From positions 1 through 10,608 of the forward strand of contig JBMFIQ010000059.1 of the NCBI GenBank assembly GCA_049976245.1: a stretch of DNA of 10,608 nt, read 5' to 3'. The notes below the pieces were generated by a model that was not told the origin of the DNA, did no database searches, and saw nothing but the letters and a program-made list of their open reading frames with translations. Position numbers and translations under genes: made by a program. This document shows positions 1 to 6,964 of the stretch, one piece after another. The first letter of the stretch is position 1, and each line of letters starts with the position of its first letter. The DNA comes from Microbacter sp049976245. Lineage in GTDB: Bacteria; Bacteroidota; Bacteroidia; Bacteroidales; Paludibacteraceae.

Positions 1-2943
1 CTGAAATTCCTTTTCTGCTTTTTCACTTGCTCCTTGAATGCTCGTGTCTTCATGCAATGGAAAATGCCAAGGAATAAAAATCACCCACAGCCCTGCCCAT
101 TCGTAGTGGTAGCGTTTAATATCACGCCCACGCAAGATGGGTTTGATGATGGCTTCGGTGCGGCGGCGTTCGGCTTCGTCCTTGCAATTTGCCAAAATTT
201 CATCTCGCTTTTCGGTAGTGATGATAAAGGCTTCGTTTAGTCCGGTTTTTATGCCATAATAAATATTCACATCCCAGTCCTTGAGCGGTTTGCCGATGCG
301 TTCTATTTTTTCTTTGAGTTGTTGCTCGGCGCTGCTGCCTATGAACCAGGCATCGCTGCTGAGTTTTTCAAGGATTACGGCTCGTTCCTGTACTTGGCTT
401 TCGATATTTATGGTACTGTTTTGTTTCTGCAAGGTTACGGCTTTTAGCTGTTTATGAGCTGTTGGCGTTTTTTGTATCAGCAAAATGTTGGTGTCCACGG
501 TGGCACTTTCAAACACTCCGGGACCTAAATCAATAAGTTGCAGGGGGTTGTATTGGGTAAAAAATACACGCAATTTTTCGCCATAGCCTGCCCGCATCCA
601 TTTGTTGGAGGTAATGTAGGTTAAAATACCCTCGTGTTTTAAGAGTTGTATGCCTTTTTCGTAAAAGAGGGCATAAATATCGCCTGTGCGGGCAAAGGTC
701 TGGTAATGTTGCATTTCAAATTCCTTAGCCAGTTTACCGCCATCTTTTTGCAGTTGTATATACGGCGGATTTCCAATCACCACATCAAAACCCCGTTGGT
801 TTTCATCGGGAATTAGATAAGGATTCAGCACTTCGGGGAAGTCGAGTTTCCAGTCGAAATGGTTAAAAGGTTCATCGGGGTGTTGCAATAGGTTTTTCAG
901 TTTATTAATCAGGTTGTCAAATCCTTTTATTTGCAATTCCCGTTCGGTGTTGTGCTTAATATCGGCAGCCGTTGGCATAAAACCGCCTTTCTGCTCAGTT
1001 TTGCTTATGTACAATTCTTTATTAAAAGAAAGTTGATTAATAAGCAGTTCAATTTTCAGGTTGCGGATTTTGGCCTGTAGTTTTTTCTTGTCTTTGTTGG
1101 TTGGGCTAAAGTAATGCTTTTGTTTTTCGGCCACTTCTCTCAGCAGCCGCTGCACATTTTGCACATACTCATCAGCTTTACCCACGCTGCTTTTACGTTC
1201 CCAGTCAATCTCCACCATTTCGCCATCGAACTTACTTATTAAGCTGTCGCCCACCACAATTTTATAATCGAGGTTGGGCAGGGCTTTGGGTTTTTCTTCG
1301 TCCACCACCAAACTCAGCCAGAAACGAAGGCGGGCAATGTCCACCGCACCTTTTTCAATATCCACCCCGTAAATGGAGTTTTGGATAATATTCAGCTTGG
1401 TTTCGGCTGGGTTCCATGGCTTTCCGGTTTTGTAGGCAATGAGTTCTTTAATGCTGAAAATTTCTTGCAGCAAACCCATAGGGAAAGCGCCGGAGCCAAT
1501 GGAAGGGTCGCAGATTTTGACAGTATCTAATGCTTTGTTAATGGCTACCAATAATTCAGGATCACGAAAGGCATCTGTATCTATTTGTTTTCTTTTGATA
1601 ACATTTTCAATAAGAGCTCGATATTCGGTTTCATTCGTGTATTCGTGGCTGAAATAAGTGCACAAGTATTCCGTCAAACTCTCCTGACACATGTAGTGCA
1701 CAATTTCCTTTGGGGTGTAAAAAGCACCCTTATCTTTGTTATCTTCAAGCAGGTTTTCAAAAATATGCCCCAGCATTTCGGGGTCAACGGCTACGGTATG
1801 GTCATCGGGGCTATCTTCGTAAATAGTGAAGTTAAAGGCATCCAAAAAGTCGAGAAAACCGCGTGCAAAACCATTGCTTTTTGCAGTAAGTATGGCATCT
1901 TCAAAACCAGGGTTGTGGAAAAGCTTTGCAGGAAACGTCAGCAGATGTTCGTCAAATTCTTCTTTATCGAATAAACCTCCATTTAGGAAAGGAACTTTCA
2001 CCATTTTCCCATCGGGCATTTTAAAATCATCGTTTGCTCTCTCCTTGTTTAATGTATCAAAGAAAAGTACCGTTAACCAGTTACTATAAAAAGTATCGTT
2101 TCCACCTGATTGCTGAAAGAGTTGTTTGATGAAATCGCCCAGTCCATCGGAGTAATGGGTATCGCTTGCTCCCAGCCAACCTTTTTTCTGAACGAAGTAT
2201 AGAAACACAATACGCCCAAGCAATTTCTTTACAAAATCACGGATGGGTTTGCTGGCTTTATCCTTTTCCTGTTTTGAAGCACCGGCAGGAAAAGGAATAT
2301 TGAAAACTGATTTACAGTAATTTGAATCCTGAAGATAATTGCCAAAGTTTTGGTAATGCAGGGTATATTCATCAAAAAAGGCTTTACTGAGTTTTTCAAC
2401 GGAAAAAGCATTGACAAGCGTTTGAAACGTAATTTCATTTTCGGTGCTTAGCTTTTCAAAGCGTTCGGCTGCTGTTTTACAGCTTTCCGAAGGGCCTAAT
2501 AAAAAGGTGTAACGTTTGGCATTGGTGGTTTTTTCTTTTACCCCTTGGTCGGTAAGCACACTGTCTTTGGCAACCAATGTAAGCCGCCATGCATTCTTAT
2601 TTGCAGGTGCCACAAAGTTGATTAAAGCCGCTTGTCCGGCTGTAAGCAGCTTGCGCACATATTGCTGAATGGCAACTTTGCTTTGTTCGATGCGGACTTT
2701 TGGTTGCAACAGCACTTCGTAGCAGGTCATTTCGGTGCTGTCGTCCAATTGAATTTTCCCGTAAATCCAAACGTTGGCAATCGCAGCCGATTCCGATTTG
2801 TTGGGTGATACCGATGCCGGAACCAAAGAGGAATGAAGCGTAAATCCTGAACCAAAAACCGGACTTAAAACTTCACGAGAAAATAAAACCCTGTCGTAAG
2901 GTTTATGCAATGCGTTTTGTAACTGAATTCTGTTGGCTGCCAT
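1..2943 (-). CDS. Eco57I-type N6-adenine DNA methyltransferase, partial (C-terminus beyond the left edge)
   Basis: This is a large DNA methyltransferase read leftwards from the ATG at 2943-2941; 981 codons are open to the window edge with no stop. It should transfer a methyl group from S-adenosylmethionine to adenine N6 in a specific DNA site. Visible motifs are GAFYTPKEIV (about 406-415), typical of the Eco57I group; the SAM-binding motif DPSIGSGAFP (479-488); and the catalytic motif IV NPPY (725-728), diagnostic of adenine methylation. YYGIKTG (about 895-901) and RGRDIKRY (about 938-945) mark the start of a TaqI-like target-recognition region, which is cut off. The first ~400 residues include GRIVFLYFVQKKGWLG, seen in large type IIG/PglX-like proteins. 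I see no clear PD-(D/E)xK nuclease motif there. The start lies two bases after the helicase stop, so the genes are probably co-transcribed and translationally coupled. Relatives usually exceed 1000 residues, so a modest part is missing. The exact subtype is uncertain. Confidence 0.93.
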   Translation of the reverse strand, partial: MAANRIQLQNALHKPYDRVLFSREVLSPVFGSGFTLHSSLVPASVSPNKSESAAIANVWIYGKIQLDDSTEMTCYEVLLQPKVRIEQSKVAIQQYVRKLLTAGQAALINFVAPANKNAWRLTLVAKDSVLTDQGVKEKTTNAKRYTFLLGPSESCKTAAERFEKLSTENEITFQTLVNAFSVEKLSKAFFDEYTLHYQNFGNYLQDSNYCKSVFNIPFPAGASKQEKDKASKPIRDFVKKLLGRIVFLYFVQKKGWLGASDTHYSDGLGDFIKQLFQQSGGNDTFYSNWLTVLFFDTLNKERANDDFKMPDGKMVKVPFLNGGLFDKEEFDEHLLTFPAKLFHNPGFEDAILTAKSNGFARGFLDFLDAFNFTIYEDSPDDHTVAVDPEMLGHIFENLLEDNKDKGAFYTPKEIVHYMCQESLTEYLCTYFSHEYTNETEYRALIENVIKRKQIDTDAFRDPELLVAINKALDTVKICDPSIGSGAFPMGLLQEIFSIKELIAYKTGKPWNPAETKLNIIQNSIYGVDIEKGAVDIARLRFWLSLVVDEEKPKALPNLDYKIVVGDSLISKFDGEMVEIDWERKSSVGKADEYVQNVQRLLREVAEKQKHYFSPTNKDKKKLQAKIRNLKIELLINQLSFNKELYISKTEQKGGFMPTAADIKHNTERELQIKGFDNLINKLKNLLQHPDEPFNHFDWKLDFPEVLNPYLIPDENQRGFDVVIGNPPYIQLQKDGGKLAKEFEMQHYQTFARTGDIYALFYEKGIQLLKHEGILTYITSNKWMRAGYGEKLRVFFTQYNPLQLIDLGPGVFESATVDTNILLIQKTPTAHKQLKAVTLQKQNSTINIESQVQERAVILEKLSSDAWFIGSSAEQQLKEKIERIGKPLKDWDVNIYYGIKTGLNEAFIITTEKRDEILANCKDEAERRRTEAIIKPILRGRDIKRYHYEWAGLWVIFIPWHFPLHEDTSIQGASEKAEKEFQ

Positions 2944-2945
2944 AT

Positions 2946-5900
2946 TTAACTGAAACTTTGGGTTAATACAATTTGAGGATTTACAATTCCCCTGTGTGCT
3001 TTGTCTGATTGAGGCATTTCCTCGGAACCGGGAGAAAGGTCGTAGCGGTCGAGAACGGTAATAAATAATTGCTCAATAAGCTTTTCTTTTTCTTTAAATA
3101 ATCCTTCATTTGAAGTAAAAAAATCGTTGATAGATTTTGGTAAGCCCTTCGATGCAAAAGCCCCTTTTTTAATAATATCAATAGTCCGTAATAATGCCAT
3201 TCTTTTTTGTTGGGTGGGTGCATATTTTACAACTGAATGAATGTTTGAAATGGCTTTATTTTCCGCCGGACTAAGATTTCTACGAGAAACGGTCTGAACA
3301 TTTTCCTGATTTTTTTCTGACTTAAAATATTCGAGACTTGCCAGTGTTTGTTTGTGGTGCAGTTCATGTAAAGCAATGGCTTTTTCTGAATCAGAAGCTT
3401 TAAACAACTTTACTGCCTGTAAAAAATTCATTTCAATAATATTCATTTCGGGAGTGATGAGGCAAAAGATACCGGGATGATTTTCACTTTTCAGATAGGT
3501 CAGTGATGTATTCTGCAAGGGGTAATTTATCTCTCCTGTTTCTGTGTCGAGCAAAGTCAGTTGTTTGCTTTCCGGTAATTTTCTGCCACAGCGTGCCTTA
3601 TTTGGAATTTTAGCAATGTCATTAAAAATTTTCGGATGTTTCTTTCTAAAATCTCTCAATTCATTCAAATACTTTAATATTTCGCTTTCTTCCTTTTGAA
3701 TTTTATTTCCGAATAAAGCACCTTCTCCTTTTTCTTCAAGAATTGAAAATACCTTGTTGTCTTCACCAAAAGCTGTATGAAATGCCTGAAGTTTACGCAG
3801 GGCGTTGTTTACTAAATGAATTTGATCATCGCCATGGACAGAGGGATAATAGTTGTAAACATATATTTTGTCGGCTCTTGAACCGATGCGGTTAACACGA
3901 CCGATGCGTTGCATTAATCGGGTAGAGTTCCAGGGAACATCATAGTTAACTATGACATTACTTCTGTGTAGGTTGATGCCTTCTGCCAGAACTTCTGTGG
4001 TAATAATGATATCGTAATCCGATTCCCATTTTTCTTCTTCAAGGTTAGCATCAAAATTTTCCCTGATAGTGCTCTCAACCTGTTTTCTGTTTTCGGCACT
4101 TACAGTCAGCACTTTTTTCTTTGTAATCTTCGCAAGTTTTCCCGTTAATTCTTCTGCTGTTTCTTTTGATTCGGTAAAAATTATCAGTTTGCCGCTAATG
4201 TTTTGGTCGGTTTTAAAAAATTCCTCCTGTATTTGTTTTGCAAACTCTATCAGTTTTGGGTCTTTCTTTACTTTGCTCCAGCGTGCAATGAGATCATCCA
4301 CCTTTTCTTTATCTTGCTTGAGCAAGGCAATAAATTTTTTATCAAAATCATCTTTTTTGTACTCCTTATTATTTCCGCTTTGCTCGTTGATTTTAGCTTC
4401 AATCTCATCATAACTTAGACCTTCTTCGAGCAAGTTGTTGATGTCAAAATCGGGTGCGATAAAAACCCTGTTGTCATCAAACATTGCCAGCATGTTATCA
4501 ATGGCTTTCTGAAAACGTTTTAACGATTGGGTAAAAGCATAAAAACTACTTTCAAGACGTTTTACCAGTAGCGTTTTCATAATGGCGGATAACCTGCTTG
4601 ATATGGATTCCACCTTACCATAGATTTTTCTGTCTTCCTCTTTAACCAAAAACTCAATGGCACGGTAACGGTAATATCCTAATCCATCAATTTTATTCCT
4701 TTCTTCACCCAGGCTGGTAATGAGCGAAACGGTATCAAGAAATAATTTACTGAGGTCTCCGTCCAACTCATAGTAAAGCGCAATAGGATCGTCCACTTTT
4801 GGGAATTTAATGCCTTGAACTTCCAAATCTTCCAAATATTCTTTGTTGCTCTCAATATCCGTTCTTGTCCTGCGGATTACCAACGGCTCCACTACATCAT
4901 CACGTAATTTCTGGAATAGTGCTTTTAGTTTTTTGATATTCAGTTTTTTCTCGTAAGCCAGTTTTTTATATTGCTCATTTATCGGTTTGAAATATTCCTG
5001 CAAGTTGCGAATGTTTTCAAGCGTGCTGTTTCTTCTGTCCTGAAAAAGATAAAGTTGGTTCTCAATATCCTGTGGGCGGTTATTCAAAGGCGTTGCAGAA
5101 ATTAAAATTACTTTCTTTCGTGAATCACCATTTTCGGAAGCTCTTGAACGTGGCATTTTACATATTTCCTGCAAAGCCAAATACATTTCGGTGTTATCAT
5201 TTCTGAATTTGTGAGATTCGTCAACTGCAATTAAATCAATGTCTTCAGGATTAGGGTAAGAATAATCCTCTCTGTTTAAAATTTTATGCAGACTTCCTAT
5301 TGTTATAAACCAAAAATGATTATCCAGTTCAAAATCTTTTACGGTTCGTCTCCAACTATCTTCAATGGCAGGGGGTACAACAACCAGAACCTTTGTATGC
5401 GTGCCATTTTCGTAAATAAATTTCTTAATCACCATGCAAGCAATGATTGTTTTTCCCAAACCCACCACATCGGCCAATATAAAACCATTATGCTTCATCA
5501 TAATGGCATAACCCTGATTGGCAGCATCTGATTGGTATTTTAAGCGTATGTATTTAGGAGGTAAAAGCAGGTCGATATTGTATGGGTCGTAATCTACTCG
5601 TTTACCAAAATATTCAATTAACATTTTGATATACAACTCAAACGGAGTAAAGTCATCACGCAAATACGTCTGGTTCTTGATTCTTTCTGCTTCTGCTTGT
5701 AAAATAGGAACTGATTCAGCCCAAAGCCTTTCAAATTCTTCGGTTGCAAATTTCACATCTTCGTATTCGCGCAAACTCACATTAAACTCATAGTTTGATT
5801 CAGGATTTGCACCCAAACCGGCATCCGTCAGATTCGAAGAGCCGGTGATGACTTCGCAAGGTGCATATTCATTGAAGGTTGCCGGTCTGAAAATATAAAC

Positions 5901-6305
5901 CTTTGCATGGATTTTCTTGCTTGGATGAGCCCTAAGTTCTATTTTGCCGCTTACTAAATCATCTATGAATTGCAGTATCCCCTTTTCGGTCTCCTCATCA
6001 TAGTTAGCTTCCTGTATATTCTTTATTATATCTTCGATAAAGTTGGCTTTTATTTCATCTTGATTTTCAATATATAATTGTCCTTTGTCGTGATATTTTT
6101 TTATAAGCTGGTCAACATTGATGCCAACAAGGATTCTGATTTTTGGTATTTTATCAAGGAATGCACGGACTTTAAAATATCCCGAAGTCCTGAAATAGCC
6201 AACCAAAGCGTCGAAATAGTGAATGCTTTCAATATTTGTAAAAACTCCCTCAAACTTTTTGAGTAAACTGTTATCATCCTGATTTGTAAAAAATTTAGTT
6301 GGCAT
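2946..6305 (-). CDS. PLD-like nuclease / SNF2-DEAH helicase fusion protein (restriction-type translocase)
   Basis: A 1119-residue protein read leftwards from the ATG at 6305. Residues ~1-200 form a phospholipase-D-like domain, with HAK (133-135) and GSSNLT (155-160) followed by a conserved-looking NxE-type stretch near 171-175. Residues ~250-480 are the first helicase lobe: Walker A DVVGLGKT (279-286), DESH (362-365), SAT (403-405) and IRRTRTD (478-483). Residues ~700-830 are the second lobe: IIFTES (708-713), TTEVLAEGINLH (769-780) and QRIGRVNRIGS (799-809). All SNF2-type motifs are present, so ATP-driven translocation on double-stranded DNA is expected. The segment at 500-700 is a lysine- and glutamate-rich insertion between the lobes. 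The last ~290 residues have no domain I recognise. PLD domains cleave phosphodiester bonds without metal, so this may be the nuclease of the pair with the downstream methylase. The gene looks more AT-rich than its plus-strand neighbours. Anti-phage defence is inferred from architecture and pairing only. Confidence 0.93.
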   Translation of the reverse strand: MPTKFFTNQDDNSLLKKFEGVFTNIESIHYFDALVGYFRTSGYFKVRAFLDKIPKIRILVGINVDQLIKKYHDKGQLYIENQDEIKANFIEDIIKNIQEANYDEETEKGILQFIDDLVSGKIELRAHPSKKIHAKVYIFRPATFNEYAPCEVITGSSNLTDAGLGANPESNYEFNVSLREYEDVKFATEEFERLWAESVPILQAEAERIKNQTYLRDDFTPFELYIKMLIEYFGKRVDYDPYNIDLLLPPKYIRLKYQSDAANQGYAIMMKHNGFILADVVGLGKTIIACMVIKKFIYENGTHTKVLVVVPPAIEDSWRRTVKDFELDNHFWFITIGSLHKILNREDYSYPNPEDIDLIAVDESHKFRNDNTEMYLALQEICKMPRSRASENGDSRKKVILISATPLNNRPQDIENQLYLFQDRRNSTLENIRNLQEYFKPINEQYKKLAYEKKLNIKKLKALFQKLRDDVVEPLVIRRTRTDIESNKEYLEDLEVQGIKFPKVDDPIALYYELDGDLSKLFLDTVSLITSLGEERNKIDGLGYYRYRAIEFLVKEEDRKIYGKVESISSRLSAIMKTLLVKRLESSFYAFTQSLKRFQKAIDNMLAMFDDNRVFIAPDFDINNLLEEGLSYDEIEAKINEQSGNNKEYKKDDFDKKFIALLKQDKEKVDDLIARWSKVKKDPKLIEFAKQIQEEFFKTDQNISGKLIIFTESKETAEELTGKLAKITKKKVLTVSAENRKQVESTIRENFDANLEEEKWESDYDIIITTEVLAEGINLHRSNVIVNYDVPWNSTRLMQRIGRVNRIGSRADKIYVYNYYPSVHGDDQIHLVNNALRKLQAFHTAFGEDNKVFSILEEKGEGALFGNKIQKEESEILKYLNELRDFRKKHPKIFNDIAKIPNKARCGRKLPESKQLTLLDTETGEINYPLQNTSLTYLKSENHPGIFCLITPEMNIIEMNFLQAVKLFKASDSEKAIALHELHHKQTLASLEYFKSEKNQENVQTVSRRNLSPAENKAISNIHSVVKYAPTQQKRMALLRTIDIIKKGAFASKGLPKSINDFFTSNEGLFKEKEKLIEQLFITVLDRYDLSPGSEEMPQSDKAHRGIVNPQIVLTQSFS

Positions 6306-6329
6306 TATTTCTTTTTTAATAGGTTAATG

Positions 6330-6368
6330 ATTCAACTTTCGCAAGCAAATAATGATTTAATTTTTAGG
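6330..6368 (+). repeat. Dispersed repeat R1, copy 1, first part (39 bases)
   Basis: This matches 10420-10458 with four mismatches in 39 bases; both begin ATTCAACTTTC. It sits about 25 bases upstream of the helicase start codon. In the other copy this part is joined directly to the second part, whereas here 208 bases (6369-6576) lie between them. Confidence 0.8.
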
Positions 6369-6467
6369 TATGATAAAATGAATTTAATTTGATAATCAGC
6401 TTCTTATAACTTAAATATTGAAAGAAAAAATAATTGATTTATCATTTTGATTCATTTTTAGTTGAAG

Positions 6468-6475
6468 TAAAGATA
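6468..6475 (-). promoter_or_regulatory. Candidate -7 promoter element for the helicase-methylase unit
   Basis: On the minus strand this reads TATCTTTA, close to the Bacteroidota -7 consensus TAnnTTTG, in the AT-rich stretch upstream of the helicase start. No TTTG lies at the expected ~20-base distance; the nearest ends only 12 bases upstream. The implied leader would be about 160 bases. The same 13-base string ATTATCTTTACTT occurs upstream of the gene at 9361, which mildly supports a promoter role. Confidence 0.3.
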
Positions 6476-6536
6476 ATGTTTTTTTCTCAAAAGATCTTTG
6501 ATTAGGGATGGACCTCGTCCGGAGAGCCGAAAAATA

Positions 6537-6565
6537 AGGGACGAAGGCGATAAAAAATCGTCCCT
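6537..6565. repeat. Perfect 8-bp inverted repeat (AGGGACGA / TCGTCCCT)
   Basis: AGGGACGA at 6537-6544 and TCGTCCCT at 6558-6565 are exact reverse complements around a 13-base A-rich loop. It lies inside the 208 bases that split repeat R1. It could form a hairpin in RNA or DNA. There is no T-run directly after the right arm, so a plain rightward intrinsic terminator is unlikely. Confidence 0.55.
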
Positions 6566-6576
6566 GTTTGAGCGAC

Positions 6577-6728
6577 GAAGGAGCAAGTTGGTCGATTTAA
6601 GCCTTCATCGCGACCATTTTTCGAGTGAGGTGGGCGGAGTCTTGACTTCATCCGATCATTCGGATTGTTCCATTTGTTTACTTTTTGTGTTAAGTGGAAC
6701 ATCCCGCTTGCGGGGATAAAAAAGTAAG
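6577..6728 (+). repeat. Dispersed repeat R1, copy 1, second part (about 150 bases)
   Basis: This aligns along its length with 10458-10608. Shared blocks include AGCCTTCATCGCGA, TTTTCGAGTGAGG, CGGATTGTTCCA and GGAACATCCCGCTTGCGGGG. The end forms a nested inverted repeat: outer arms TTACTTTTT (6678-6686) and AAAAAGTAA (6719-6727), inner stem CCCGC-TT-GCGGG (6703-6714). The repeat may continue to about 6754, where AAGGG (6737-6741) and CCCTT (6749-6753) form another short stem. The second copy is cut by the window edge, so the right boundary cannot be fixed. Confidence 0.85.
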
Positions 6729-6798
6729 TCAGGGTCAAGGGGCGGAAGCCCTTTACAATGAACAGGCAAAAGTTGTGTTCTTTATACGCTATCATTTT

Positions 6799-6895
6799 GT
6801 GTTTTTTTTATCACAGCTATTACACAAGGCGACACAAAGTATTGGCACAAAGTTACACTAAGAAAAATGATATCACCTCAAAAAAAGAAATAACC
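6799..6895 (+). repeat. Dispersed repeat R2, copy 1
   Basis: This is similar to 9119-9201. Shared strings are CAAAGTTACAC, AAGAAAA, CACCTCAAAAAA and a terminal TAACC, with several short gaps; this copy has an extra CACAA-rich segment. It ends 37 bases before the candidate -7 box of prfC. Confidence 0.75.
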
Positions 6896-6908
6896 TTCGC
6901 TTCATTGA

Positions 6909-6940
6909 TTTGTCACTTTGGCTGTGTTGCAGTAATTTTG
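6909..6940 (+). promoter_or_regulatory. Candidate Bacteroidota-type promoter of prfC
   Basis: TTTG at 6909-6912 and TAATTTTG at 6933-6940 are separated by 20 bases, fitting the primary sigma-factor consensus of Bacteroidota (TTTG near -33, TAnnTTTG near -7). Transcription would begin around 6945-6948, giving a leader of roughly 20 bases before the ATG at 6965. This also argues against any start further upstream. Confidence 0.5.
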
Positions 6941-6964
6941 CATTTCCAAAATTATCCCTCTCAA

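Larger units (their letters stand above)
6306..6964. other. Gene-less 659-base intergenic region between divergent units
   Basis: The region separates the minus-strand helicase-methylase unit from plus-strand prfC. I find no convincing coding sequence. Open frames here, including a 69-codon upstream extension of prfC, translate repeat DNA. From left to right it holds the first part of repeat R1 (6330-6368), a very AT-rich stretch with a possible leftward promoter, an 8-bp inverted repeat (6537-6565), the main part of R1 with its hairpin (6577-6728), repeat R2 (6799-6895) and the prfC promoter (6909-6940). Confidence 0.8.

Noticed and set aside
34..240. Short plus-strand open frame opposite the methyltransferase
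   Set aside because: It lies fully within the methyltransferase gene on the other strand and resembles no known protein. The same holds for the other short frames at 1439-2089, 4069-4418, 5286-5531 and 6078-6266.
2229..2438. Minus-strand open frame within the methyltransferase in another reading frame
   Set aside because: The methyltransferase frame is continuous here with good family features, so this is an alternative-frame shadow.
1..2943. Assigning the methyltransferase to BREX as PglX
   Set aside because: PglX shares the same motifs, but no other BREX gene (pglZ, brxC, brxL) is visible, and a PLD-SNF2 helicase is not a BREX core component.
6330..6728. R1 as an insertion sequence or CRISPR array
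   Set aside because: There is no transposase gene, no regular spacing of short repeats and no clear terminal inverted repeats for the whole element; there are only two diverged copies in the window.
6498..6795. Short open frames on both strands (about 73 and 97 codons) between helicase and prfC
   Set aside because: They cover repeat R1 with its hairpin; the repeat explains the open frame better than a gene does.
6306..6964. tRNA, small RNA or riboswitch in the long intergenic region
   Set aside because: I see no cloverleaf arms, no known aptamer core and no leader-type structure beyond the repeat hairpins described.
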